Assembly: GCA_964420455.1 (NCBI GenBank)
Contig: CAYQTO010000053.1
Span: forward strand, 1-20,765
Origin: CAYQTO01 sp964420455
Lineage (GTDB): Bacteria; Sumerlaeota; Sumerlaeia; SLMS01
Direction: 5' to 3'
DNA: 20,765 nucleotides
Part shown: positions 7,868 to 14,936 of the stretch, in pieces
Numbering within the stretch: position 1 is the first letter of the stretch
Layout of the letters: each line of letters opens with the position of its first letter
Program-made: the position numbers and the translations under genes
The notes under the pieces: generated by a model
What the model saw: only the letters and a program-made list of their open reading frames with translations
Database searches by the model: none
What the model was told of the DNA's origin: nothing

Positions 7868-9394
7868 CTATTGAGGAAGATCTTCGAGGCGGCGGAAGGC
7901 CTTGGGAAGGCAGGCGGCGAGGTCGCGGGTGGTGGCGCCGCGGGAGGAGTTGTGCTCCGTATACACGTCGGCGGAGATGCCGTGGACAAAGGCGCCGAGG
8001 CGAGCGGCATCGTAGGGGGGAAGGCCCTGGGCAAGGAGGCTGCCGAGGAGGCCCGTGAGGACGTCGCCGGCGCCGCCGCGACTCCAGGCGGTGTTGCCGG
8101 AGGGGATGTGGGTGACTTCGCCGCCGGGTTCGGCGACGAGGGTGCCGGCTCCCTTGAGGAGGACGACGCAATGGAAGGCGGCGGCGGCTTCGCGGACGGC
8201 GCGCCAGCGGTCGGCCTGGATGTCGGCGGCGGGGCGCGAGAGAAGGCGGCTGATCTCGCCCGGGTGCGGGGTCAGGATGTGGTTGGGGCTGACGAGGTTG
8301 CGGAGGTCGCGGTCGCGGGCGATGAGGTTGAGGGCGTCGGCGTCGAGCACGGCGGGGACACTGGCGGAGTCGAGGAGCTGGGCGAGGAACTCGCTCGTGG
8401 AGTGGAAGGTGCCGATGCCGGGGCCAATGGCGAGGGCGGTGGCCTTTTCCAGGGCGTTGTTGAGGAGGCTTTCCGGGAGGGGGACAAGGTGGGACTCCTC
8501 GGTGGGGGCATCACTGAGGAGAATCTCGGGATGGTGACCGGCGGCGATACGGGCGACGGGGCGGGGGGACACGAGGCGGACGAGGCCGCAGCCACCGCGG
8601 AGGGCGCCCTCCGCGGCGAGGACCGCCGCGCCGGGCATGGTGACGCTGCCGGCGGCGAGGAGGAGCAGGCCGAAGGTGCCCTTGTGGGCGTCGCGGGGTC
8701 GCGGGGGAAGGAGCGCCGCCGCCTCCGCCATCGTCATGGTGTGATCCTGCGAGCCGGCCGCCTCGAAGAGTTCCTGGGGAAAGTCGAGTTCTTCCACGCG
8801 GACGGTGCCTGTATAGACGGGTCCGTCGGCGCGGACCATCCCGATCTTGGGGCGGCCCATGGTGATGGTGCGAAAGGCGCGGACGGCGAGTTCCGCCGTG
8901 CCGTCGTCGGGATGAAGGCCGCTGGGAATGTCGGCAGAGAAGACCGGAAGCCGGGCGCTGTTGAGGGCTTCGATCAGGGCGTCGAAAGGCGGCCGGGGGC
9001 GGCCGGAGGTCCCCGTTCCAAGGAGGGCGTCGATCGCGATGTCGAACTCGCGAAGGAAGTCGGCAGGATCGGCGAGTTCGGCGAAGCCCCGGCGGTCGAC
9101 GGACTCGGGGAGGCGATTCCACATGGCGTTGGGGTCGCCACTTGAGGGCGGCTCGGTATAGACGACCGTGACCGCCCATCCGGCATTGGCGAGGTAGCGG
9201 GCAGCGACGAAGCCATCGCCTCCGTTGTTGCCCTTGCCACACAGGACGACGGCGCGGCCGGTGGGGAAGTGCTCGGCCACGTCGAGGGCGATGGCGCACC
9301 CGGCCTTCTCCATGAGCGTCGCGCCGGTGATGCCCCATTCCTCGATGGTGCGGCGATCGACTTCGCGCATCTGGGCGGCCGTCAGCAGCTTCAT
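7868..9394 (-). CDS. nnr: Bifunctional NAD(P)H-hydrate epimerase / ADP-dependent dehydratase
   Basis: Repairs damaged, hydrated NAD(P)H in the cytosol: the N-terminal half epimerises R- and S-NAD(P)HX, and the C-terminal half dehydrates S-NAD(P)HX using ADP. The 508 residues fit the bifunctional family. Epimerase motifs: MEKAG, CGKGNNGGDGFVAARYL, DALLGTGTSG and DIPSG. Dehydratase motifs: KGTFGLLLLAAGS, GPGIG, LDADALN, LTPHPGE, LLKGAGT and the phosphate-binding RGGAGDVLTG. The start MKLLTAAQMREVD at 9394 is typical, with AGGAAG upstream. The usual GNPGMATGG loop is replaced by GNTAWSRGG. Two GTCTATAC sites (8811, 9156) and one GTGTATAC (7959) all read VYT. It is divergent from the methyltransferase. 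Confidence 0.93.
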   Translation of the reverse strand: MKLLTAAQMREVDRRTIEEWGITGATLMEKAGCAIALDVAEHFPTGRAVVLCGKGNNGGDGFVAARYLANAGWAVTVVYTEPPSSGDPNAMWNRLPESVDRRGFAELADPADFLREFDIAIDALLGTGTSGRPRPPFDALIEALNSARLPVFSADIPSGLHPDDGTAELAVRAFRTITMGRPKIGMVRADGPVYTGTVRVEELDFPQELFEAAGSQDHTMTMAEAAALLPPRPRDAHKGTFGLLLLAAGSVTMPGAAVLAAEGALRGGCGLVRLVSPRPVARIAAGHHPEILLSDAPTEESHLVPLPESLLNNALEKATALAIGPGIGTFHSTSEFLAQLLDSASVPAVLDADALNLIARDRDLRNLVSPNHILTPHPGEISRLLSRPAADIQADRWRAVREAAAAFHCVVLLKGAGTLVAEPGGEVTHIPSGNTAWSRGGAGDVLTGLLGSLLAQGLPPYDAARLGAFVHGISADVYTEHNSSRGATTRDLAACLPKAFRRLEDLPQ

Positions 9395-9461
9395 GCCGAG
9401 GCTTCCTGACAGGGGGATGATGGGTAAATTGGAGGTGCCTGGGCCCGGTGGCGACAAGTAA

Positions 9462-9471
9462 ATGTCGACAT
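9462..9471. promoter_or_regulatory. Perfect 10-bp palindrome in the nnr / methyltransferase divergent gap
   Basis: ATGTCGACAT is self-complementary and lies in the 105-base region between two divergent starts, 28 bases before the GTG of the methyltransferase. It could be an operator or simply a chance palindrome. GGGCCC at 9441-9446 is a second, shorter one. Confidence 0.3.
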
Positions 9472-9499
9472 CGCGGGCCAAACCGGCAAGGGGCACATC

Positions 9500-10315
9500 G
9501 TGCAAGCGACCGGTCACATCCTTTGCTCGGAGGCGCTGGAGGCGGCCCAAGGCATGAAGCCGGGGGGCTTCCGGCTTGTGTATATCGATCCGCCGTTCGG
9601 CACCGACCAGGACTTCGCCGGGCGCAAGGGAGCGGGCGGTTTTTCCGACCGGTGGAAGGGGGGGATGGAGGAATACCTGGCGTTTCTCGGGCCCCGGCTC
9701 GAGGCCTTGTGGCGGCTGTTGGGCCCGGATGGGAACCTCCTGGTCCATGGCGACTGGCGGTCGATCCACCACGTTCGTGTGCTTGCCGATCGAATCCTTG
9801 GCGCGGAGGCGTTCCAGAACGAGTTGATCTGGTCGTACAATTCGGGGGGCGGATCGCGACGGCGCTACGGGCGCAAGCACGACACGATCCTTTGGTACGG
9901 TCAGGGAAAGGCACCTTACTTCGATGCGGAGGCGGCCCGGGTGCCGTACAGCGCGGTGATTGCCCGCAAGCGCGAGTCCCTGTTTCATCCCGCGGGGAAG
10001 GTGTCGGGGGACGTGCTCGCGATTCCCCGCCCGCCCAATCATTCGGAGGAGTGGACCGGCTGGCCGACGCAGAAGCCGCTGGCGCTGCTGCGGTTCCTCG
10101 TTCGTGTCCACAGCGCCCCGGGGGACCTGGTTGGGGATTTCTTCGCTGGTAGCGGCACGACCGCCGTGGCGGCGGCGATGGAGGGGCGGCGGTTCTTTGC
10201 TTCCGATGTGTCGCCCGATGCCGTTCGGATCATGAAGGAACGGTTGGGAAAAATTCCCGGCGGCCCCAAGCTTTTCGATGGCCTCGACGAAGGCCCGCGG
10301 ACGACACATGCTTAG
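9500..10315 (+). CDS. Solitary beta-class DNA (probably adenine-N6) methyltransferase
   Basis: Transfers a methyl group from S-adenosylmethionine to a base in DNA. Motif IV DPPF (residues 30-33) comes first and the SAM-binding motif I DFFAGSGTT (213-221) last, the order of beta-class MTases. TQKP precedes motif I and the middle (about 95-180) is the likely target-recognition part. DPPF favours adenine N6 over cytosine N4, where SPPY is usual. GTG 9500 is preceded by AAGGGG at a good distance; the nearby ATG at 9462 is out of frame. 271 residues is compact. No restriction endonuclease or specificity gene is adjacent, so it looks like an orphan, possibly regulatory, enzyme. Recognition site unknown. 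Confidence 0.88.
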   Translation: MQATGHILCSEALEAAQGMKPGGFRLVYIDPPFGTDQDFAGRKGAGGFSDRWKGGMEEYLAFLGPRLEALWRLLGPDGNLLVHGDWRSIHHVRVLADRILGAEAFQNELIWSYNSGGGSRRRYGRKHDTILWYGQGKAPYFDAEAARVPYSAVIARKRESLFHPAGKVSGDVLAIPRPPNHSEEWTGWPTQKPLALLRFLVRVHSAPGDLVGDFFAGSGTTAVAAAMEGRRFFASDVSPDAVRIMKERLGKIPGGPKLFDGLDEGPRTTHA

Positions 10316-10401
10316 GGCATGGGAACCCCTCGCCAGCCTGTCTTGTCACTGAACGGGGGGCGCGTGCGCCGAGAGACCGATAAAGTCTGGGGACGATTGT
10401 T

Positions 10402-13400
10402 TTGCCTTTCCTGTCATCGTTGAAACGTCGCCTGCGATCGTATATGGTCGCCCTTTTTGTGCTGGCGTTCGGGGGAGTGGCCGCGGGCCAGCCTGCGCCC
10501 CTCGCGCAGGGTCTCGCGCCACTGGACAAGGTGGCCCTTGCCGAGATGCCGGCGGTGAACAACGGCGCCCTGGAGGCGAAGGCACTCGCGGCAGCAGAGG
10601 TCGGGGCACCGCTCAAGTTTGCCGAACCGCATCAGGTGGCCCTTTCGCTGTGGGACTCCGGGAGCTGGGACGTGGAGCCCTCGGCCGGGACAACGGTCTG
10701 GCGCCAGCGGGTGCGGTCGAAGGGAGCCGAGTCGCTCAACCTCGGGTTCTCGCTCTTTCGGCTGCCGGAAGGCGCCGAGATGTACCTTTACTCGCCGGAC
10801 TACGAGTCGATTCGCGGTCCGTTTAACGCCGCGCAGAATCGGCCCGATGGCGAGTTCTGGTCGCCGATTATCGAATCGGACGAGGTTGTCATCGAGTTGC
10901 AGGTCCCTCTGGGACTGGAGGGGAAGGTGGATCTCGAGGTTGGGTCCGTGAACCACGGGTTCCGGCCTTTCGGAGCCGGTGCGGAGAAGTCCGGCTCGTG
11001 CAACGTGGATGTGGTATGCCCGGAGGGGGACGGCTGGCGGGACGAGATCCGCTCCGTCGGCGTCTATACGGTCTCGGGTGTTTTTGTGTGCACGGGGGTG
11101 CTGGTGAACAACACGGCGCGCGACGCCCGCCAGTTCTTCCTTACGGCGGATCACTGCAGTGTCGGCCCCAACCAGGCGGGATCTGTCGTCATCTATTTCA
11201 ACTACGAGAATTCGACGTGCCGGACCCCCGGTTCCGCCGAAAGCGGTGGGCCGGGAAATGGCCGCCTCGATCAATTCGTTTCAGGCACCACCTTCCGCGC
11301 CGATTACGCCAGTTCCGACTTTACGCTTCTGGAGATCGACGACCCCATCCCCCGCGAGTACGAAGTCTATTTTGCCGGGTGGGACGCGACCGGCTCGACG
11401 CCGTCCGGCGCGATCGCCATCCATCACCCCAGCACCGATGAGAAGCGGATCAGCTTCGAGAACGATCCTCTTTCGGTGACCGGATACCTGTCGGATACGC
11501 CGGTGGCGAACGGAACGCATTGGCGGGTGGAGGACTGGGATGTGGGGACGACAGAGCCGGGGTCCTCGGGGTCGCCGATCTTCAGCCCCGAGGGTCGCAT
11601 CGTGGGGCAATTGCACGGAGGATTCGCCGCGTGCGGCAATGACGACCCGGACTGGTACGGTCGGTTCTCTGTTTCGTGGGATGGGGGAGGTTCGGTCGAT
11701 TCGCGGCTGAGTGACTGGCTCGACCCGATGAACACGGGCGAACTCTCAATCGGTGGTCTCGATGCCAGGGGGCTGTCGCTGGGAACGCCGATGATCGATG
11801 ACACGGGTGGGATCGGTGACGGCGACGGTGTGCTCGAGCCCGGCGAGGGGCCGGTTGCGCTGACGCTTCCGCTCCTCAACGATAGGGAAAGTCAGGTGGT
11901 GATCCAGTCGGCAACGCTGGTGTCCGATTCCGCCACCGCGACGGTGACGACCGCCGCGGCCTCCTACCCGATCATCGCGCCGGACGCCCAGGCCCCCAAC
12001 AGCACCCCGTTCGTGATCGAGCTCGCCCGAGATCACCAATGTGGTGCTCCCGTCTTGCTGACGCTGAATATTCAGACCGATGAGGAGGAGTTCTTCCTTC
12101 CGGTGTCGCTGCCGACGGGACCGGTCTGCGATGTGGTGGTGGCTGTCCGGCCAACAGGACAGGTGAACATCGACGACTCCGGCGGAAACGGGAATGGAAA
12201 CGGGCGGCTGGACGCGGGCGAGACGACCGTGGCGATCACGGTGCCGCTTTGGAATGACGGGGCAGCCACGGGGCAAAGCTTCGAGGCGACGCTGGCATCG
12301 GAGACGGCCCTCGCCACCGTGCGAGAGGGCACCGCGAGCCAGACCTACCCGGCGCTTGGAACCGGTGAAGAGGACGTCGCGGCGGCCCCTTTCCTCCTCG
12401 AACTGCATCCGGACTTCCCCTGCGGCGAGCCGATCCAGCTTCGCCTCGACGTGCCGGAGCAACTCGGTGTCGGGGGCACCTTCTCCGTGGCGACGGGATC
12501 GCCGCGAACCCGCGTCTATACGCAGGTGCCAAATCGCGGGATTGGCCCGAGTCCGGAGGTCGAACTGTTTACTTTCGATATCTCCGAATCCGGATCGATC
12601 GTGGACCTCGATGTCGGAGTCACCCTCACGCACACATGGGTCGGCGACCTGTCCGTCGACCTCGATCCCCCGTTTCAAGACATCGACGGGGTGCGGCTTT
12701 TCTCCCGTCATGGTGGGGGGCTCGATAACCTGTCAGGCACGTTGTTCGACGACCAGGCGGCAACGGCAATAGCCGATGGGACACCTCCATACACCGGCAG
12801 CTTCCGTCCGGACACACCCCTTTCCGTCGTGAACGGTCGTGCGCTACCCGGCCTGTGGCGAATCGTGATCGAGGACCACGCGAGTCTCGATGGAGGGACT
12901 GTCGACAAGCTGGAGCTGGTTTTTGATCTTCTCGAGCCTCTCTGCGACCCACCGCGGACTGTCGGTAGTCTTCTCACTTACGTCGAGACGGGTATCATTC
13001 TTCAAAATGGAGGAACCTTCGATCTCGGCCTCGCCCCTCCAGGTGCACCCCCACTTACGGGTACCCTCCGTCTCTCGAACACGGGCCAGGGCCAACTGCT
13101 GCTCCTCGCCCAGGAATTCCCCGTCGAGAGCCTTGCCCCGGGATCCATCCAGGCCAATCGCCTCTTCGTCGACAGTCTGGGTCCCGCAGAGAGCGACACG
13201 ATCACCTTTTCCCTGATGGAGTCGAACATCGGCGTCTATACAGAGACGCTCACGATCAGCACCAACATCCCCTCGTCCCCACCCATCACCCTGACCCTGA
13301 AGGGGGAGATCGGCGAGCTGATTCCAGGGGACATCAACAACGACAAGACGGTGGACGGTGCCGACGAGGGGCTGCTTCGCGACCACCTCGAGGGGCTGCT

Positions 13401-13503
13401 GGATCTTTCGCTTCAGGAGACGGACCGGGCGGACGCCAATCTTGACGATCGGGTGGACGCGGCGGACCTGGTGACGATTATGGGGATGGTCCCGGGGCAC
13501 TGA
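10402..13503 (+). CDS. Large secreted lysyl-endopeptidase-like serine protease with P-domain and dockerin
   Basis: A 1033-residue exported multidomain protease. TTG 10402 gives a good signal peptide (basic KRRLR, then VALFVLAFGGVAAGQ); an ATG at 10444 would remove the basic part. The S1 domain resembles Achromobacter/Lysobacter lysyl endopeptidase: FFLTADHC (His251), SSDFTLLEI (Asp306) and PGSSGSPIF (Ser389) form the triad. Two repeats of a DD-T/S-GG-x-G-(D/N)-G-x-L-x-(P/A)-GE beta-domain follow (about 460-575 and 586-702). Then a proprotein-convertase P-domain (about 703-845), an Ig-like/HYDIN-type domain (about 865-970) and a C-terminal dockerin (975-1033; GDINNDKTVDGAD and ADANLDDRVDAAD calcium loops). 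Three GTCTATAC sites (11062, 12514, 13234). Likely anchored or assembled extracellularly through the dockerin. Confidence 0.88.
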   Translation: MPFLSSLKRRLRSYMVALFVLAFGGVAAGQPAPLAQGLAPLDKVALAEMPAVNNGALEAKALAAAEVGAPLKFAEPHQVALSLWDSGSWDVEPSAGTTVWRQRVRSKGAESLNLGFSLFRLPEGAEMYLYSPDYESIRGPFNAAQNRPDGEFWSPIIESDEVVIELQVPLGLEGKVDLEVGSVNHGFRPFGAGAEKSGSCNVDVVCPEGDGWRDEIRSVGVYTVSGVFVCTGVLVNNTARDARQFFLTADHCSVGPNQAGSVVIYFNYENSTCRTPGSAESGGPGNGRLDQFVSGTTFRADYASSDFTLLEIDDPIPREYEVYFAGWDATGSTPSGAIAIHHPSTDEKRISFENDPLSVTGYLSDTPVANGTHWRVEDWDVGTTEPGSSGSPIFSPEGRIVGQLHGGFAACGNDDPDWYGRFSVSWDGGGSVDSRLSDWLDPMNTGELSIGGLDARGLSLGTPMIDDTGGIGDGDGVLEPGEGPVALTLPLLNDRESQVVIQSATLVSDSATATVTTAAASYPIIAPDAQAPNSTPFVIELARDHQCGAPVLLTLNIQTDEEEFFLPVSLPTGPVCDVVVAVRPTGQVNIDDSGGNGNGNGRLDAGETTVAITVPLWNDGAATGQSFEATLASETALATVREGTASQTYPALGTGEEDVAAAPFLLELHPDFPCGEPIQLRLDVPEQLGVGGTFSVATGSPRTRVYTQVPNRGIGPSPEVELFTFDISESGSIVDLDVGVTLTHTWVGDLSVDLDPPFQDIDGVRLFSRHGGGLDNLSGTLFDDQAATAIADGTPPYTGSFRPDTPLSVVNGRALPGLWRIVIEDHASLDGGTVDKLELVFDLLEPLCDPPRTVGSLLTYVETGIILQNGGTFDLGLAPPGAPPLTGTLRLSNTGQGQLLLLAQEFPVESLAPGSIQANRLFVDSLGPAESDTITFSLMESNIGVYTETLTISTNIPSSPPITLTLKGEIGELIPGDINNDKTVDGADEGLLRDHLEGLLDLSLQETDRADANLDDRVDAADLVTIMGMVPGH

Positions 13504-13505
13504 AT

Positions 13506-13538
13506 GGCGGGTGGCCACAAGAGGCTTGAGCACCCGCC
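13506..13538 (+). terminator. Stem-loop just after the protease stop codon
   Basis: GGCGGGTG (13506-13513) pairs exactly with CACCCGCC (13531-13538) across a 17-base loop, starting 2 bases after the TGA. There is no T-run, so it is not a classical intrinsic terminator. It may act as an mRNA 3'-end stabiliser or a weak terminator between the protease and ftsY. Confidence 0.45.
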
Positions 13539-13551
13539 GGGGGCGGTGCAG

Positions 13552-13571
13552 CGTCGGGTGACATCCCGACG
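13552..13571 (+). promoter_or_regulatory. Stem-loop abutting the ftsY ribosome binding site
   Basis: CGTCGGG (13552-13558) and CCCGACG (13565-13571) form a perfect 7-bp stem with a 6-base loop. The last paired base, G13571, is also the first base of the GAGGA Shine-Dalgarno sequence (13571-13575) that precedes the GTG start at 13581. It could modulate ftsY translation or terminate readthrough from the protease. Confidence 0.4.
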
Positions 13572-13580
13572 AGGATTTCC

Positions 13581-14933
13581 GTGCCCTTGAGCGACGAGCC
13601 GCAGCCGCCAACCCCCGAGACCGAGCCCACAGCGACAGAAACGCCGAAGCCGCGAAAGCCGGGCTTTTTCAGCCGGTTGTTTACGGCGCACGACGTGGCG
13701 CCGCCTCCCGAGGAGGGGCCGGCCGCCGTCGAGGTGGATATGGCGGAGCAGGCGGAGGAGGAGGTTTCGCCGTTCGCGGCAGGCCCCGAGGGCTTCAACG
13801 CGCAGCCGCAGTTGGAGGAAGCGGCGGAGCCGGAGAAGCGGCGCGGGTTGTTCTCGCGCATGTTTGCCCGGCGCGAGGAGCCAAAGGCGCCAGCGCCGCA
13901 CGAGCCCGCAGAGAACGAGACGCAGGCGCAGGAGGAATCGATCCCGGCGGAGGCTCCGGCACCCGGCGCGGCGCAGGCCGCCCCCGTCACCGAACACCGA
14001 AAGAGCTGGTTCCAACGGTTGCGCGAGCGGCTGCGGCGGGGCTCGGGGAGCTTCATCGCCGCGATCCGGTCCGCGATCGGGCTCAGCGGGCGCCTTGACG
14101 ACGACACGATCGAGCAGCTGGAGGATATCCTCGTCGCGTCGGACGTCTCGATGGAAACGACCATGAAGATCGTGGAGCGGATGCGGCGGCGGGCGAAGGC
14201 GGAGAAGATCGAGGGGGCGGACGCGATCATGGAGGTCTTCAAGGAAACCGTCCGCGAGGTGTTTGCCGGCAACGCGAAGGTGTTCGAGCCGGCAAGGACC
14301 GAGGGTCCCTATGTGGTGATGGTGGTTGGGGTAAACGGGGTGGGGAAAACGACGACGATCGGAAAGATGGCGAAGCGGGTGCGCGAGGCGGGGTTGTCGG
14401 TGATGCTGGTGGCGGGGGATACGTTCCGTGCGGCGGCGGTGGAGCAACTGGAGGAATGGGCGCGGCGGACCGGGTGCGAGTTCCTGCGGGGGAGGCAGGA
14501 CGCGGACCCGAGCGGCCTCGCGTTCGACGCGCTGAAGGCGGCCCAGCAAAAGGGGGTCGACGTTGTCTTTATCGACACCGCCGGGCGGCTTCACACGAAG
14601 ACAAGCCTGATGGAGGAGTTGGGAAAGATTCGCCGTGTCTGCAGCAAGGTGATTCCGGGAACGCCGCACGAGACGCTGCTGGTGCTGGACGCGACCACGG
14701 GGCAAAATGCGGTGCAGCAGGTGAAGCTTTTCTCGGAGGCGGCCGGAGTGACCGGGTTGGTCATGACGAAGCTGGATGGGACGGCAAAAGGCGGGATCCT
14801 GATCACCTTGCGCGATCAGTTCGATATTCCGATCACGCTCGTGGGCGTGGGCGAGGGAGTCGACGACCTGCGGGACTTCGACCCCGAGCAGTTCACGGCG
14901 GCGCTGTTCGAAGAAGACCGGCAGCCGGCCTGA
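13581..14933 (+). CDS. ftsY: Signal recognition particle receptor FtsY
   Basis: SRP GTPase that receives ribosome-nascent chain-SRP complexes at the inner membrane and hands them to SecYEG. The 450 residues comprise an acidic, Pro/Glu-rich A domain (1-140), a helical N domain starting about 141 (SWFQRLRERLRR, then LDDDTIEQLEDILVASDVS) and the G domain. The G domain has GVNGVGKTTTIGK (from about 250), DTFRAAAVEQL, DTAGRLHTK (about 332), TKLDGTAKGG (about 396) and GVGEGVDDLRDF. GTG 13581 is supported by GAGGA 5 bases upstream. The A domain holds two related basic-aromatic motifs, GFFSRLF (28-34) and GLFSRMF (89-95). The next gene begins 3 bases after the stop, so the two are probably translationally coupled. 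Confidence 0.96.
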   Translation: MPLSDEPQPPTPETEPTATETPKPRKPGFFSRLFTAHDVAPPPEEGPAAVEVDMAEQAEEEVSPFAAGPEGFNAQPQLEEAAEPEKRRGLFSRMFARREEPKAPAPHEPAENETQAQEESIPAEAPAPGAAQAAPVTEHRKSWFQRLRERLRRGSGSFIAAIRSAIGLSGRLDDDTIEQLEDILVASDVSMETTMKIVERMRRRAKAEKIEGADAIMEVFKETVREVFAGNAKVFEPARTEGPYVVMVVGVNGVGKTTTIGKMAKRVREAGLSVMLVAGDTFRAAAVEQLEEWARRTGCEFLRGRQDADPSGLAFDALKAAQQKGVDVVFIDTAGRLHTKTSLMEELGKIRRVCSKVIPGTPHETLLVLDATTGQNAVQQVKLFSEAAGVTGLVMTKLDGTAKGGILITLRDQFDIPITLVGVGEGVDDLRDFDPEQFTAALFEEDRQPA

Positions 14934-14936
14934 CGG

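Larger units (their letters stand above)
2574..13241. repeat. Dispersed octamer GTCTATAC, ten exact in-frame copies (Val-Tyr-Thr)
   Basis: Plus-strand copies start at 2574, 3642, 11062, 12514 and 13234. Minus-strand copies occupy 6430-6437, 6559-6566, 6673-6680, 8811-8818 and 9156-9163. Every copy is on the coding strand of its gene and in the frame GTC TAT AC(N). One-mismatch relatives are at 6754, 7959, 14952, 15109 and 16971. With about 66% G+C and independent bases, some 0.2 copies would be expected on both strands of the window. Confidence 0.85.

Noticed and set aside
10330..10401. Promoter for the protease (TTGTCA with GATAAA)
   Set aside because: The two boxes are about 30 bases apart, too far for one promoter.
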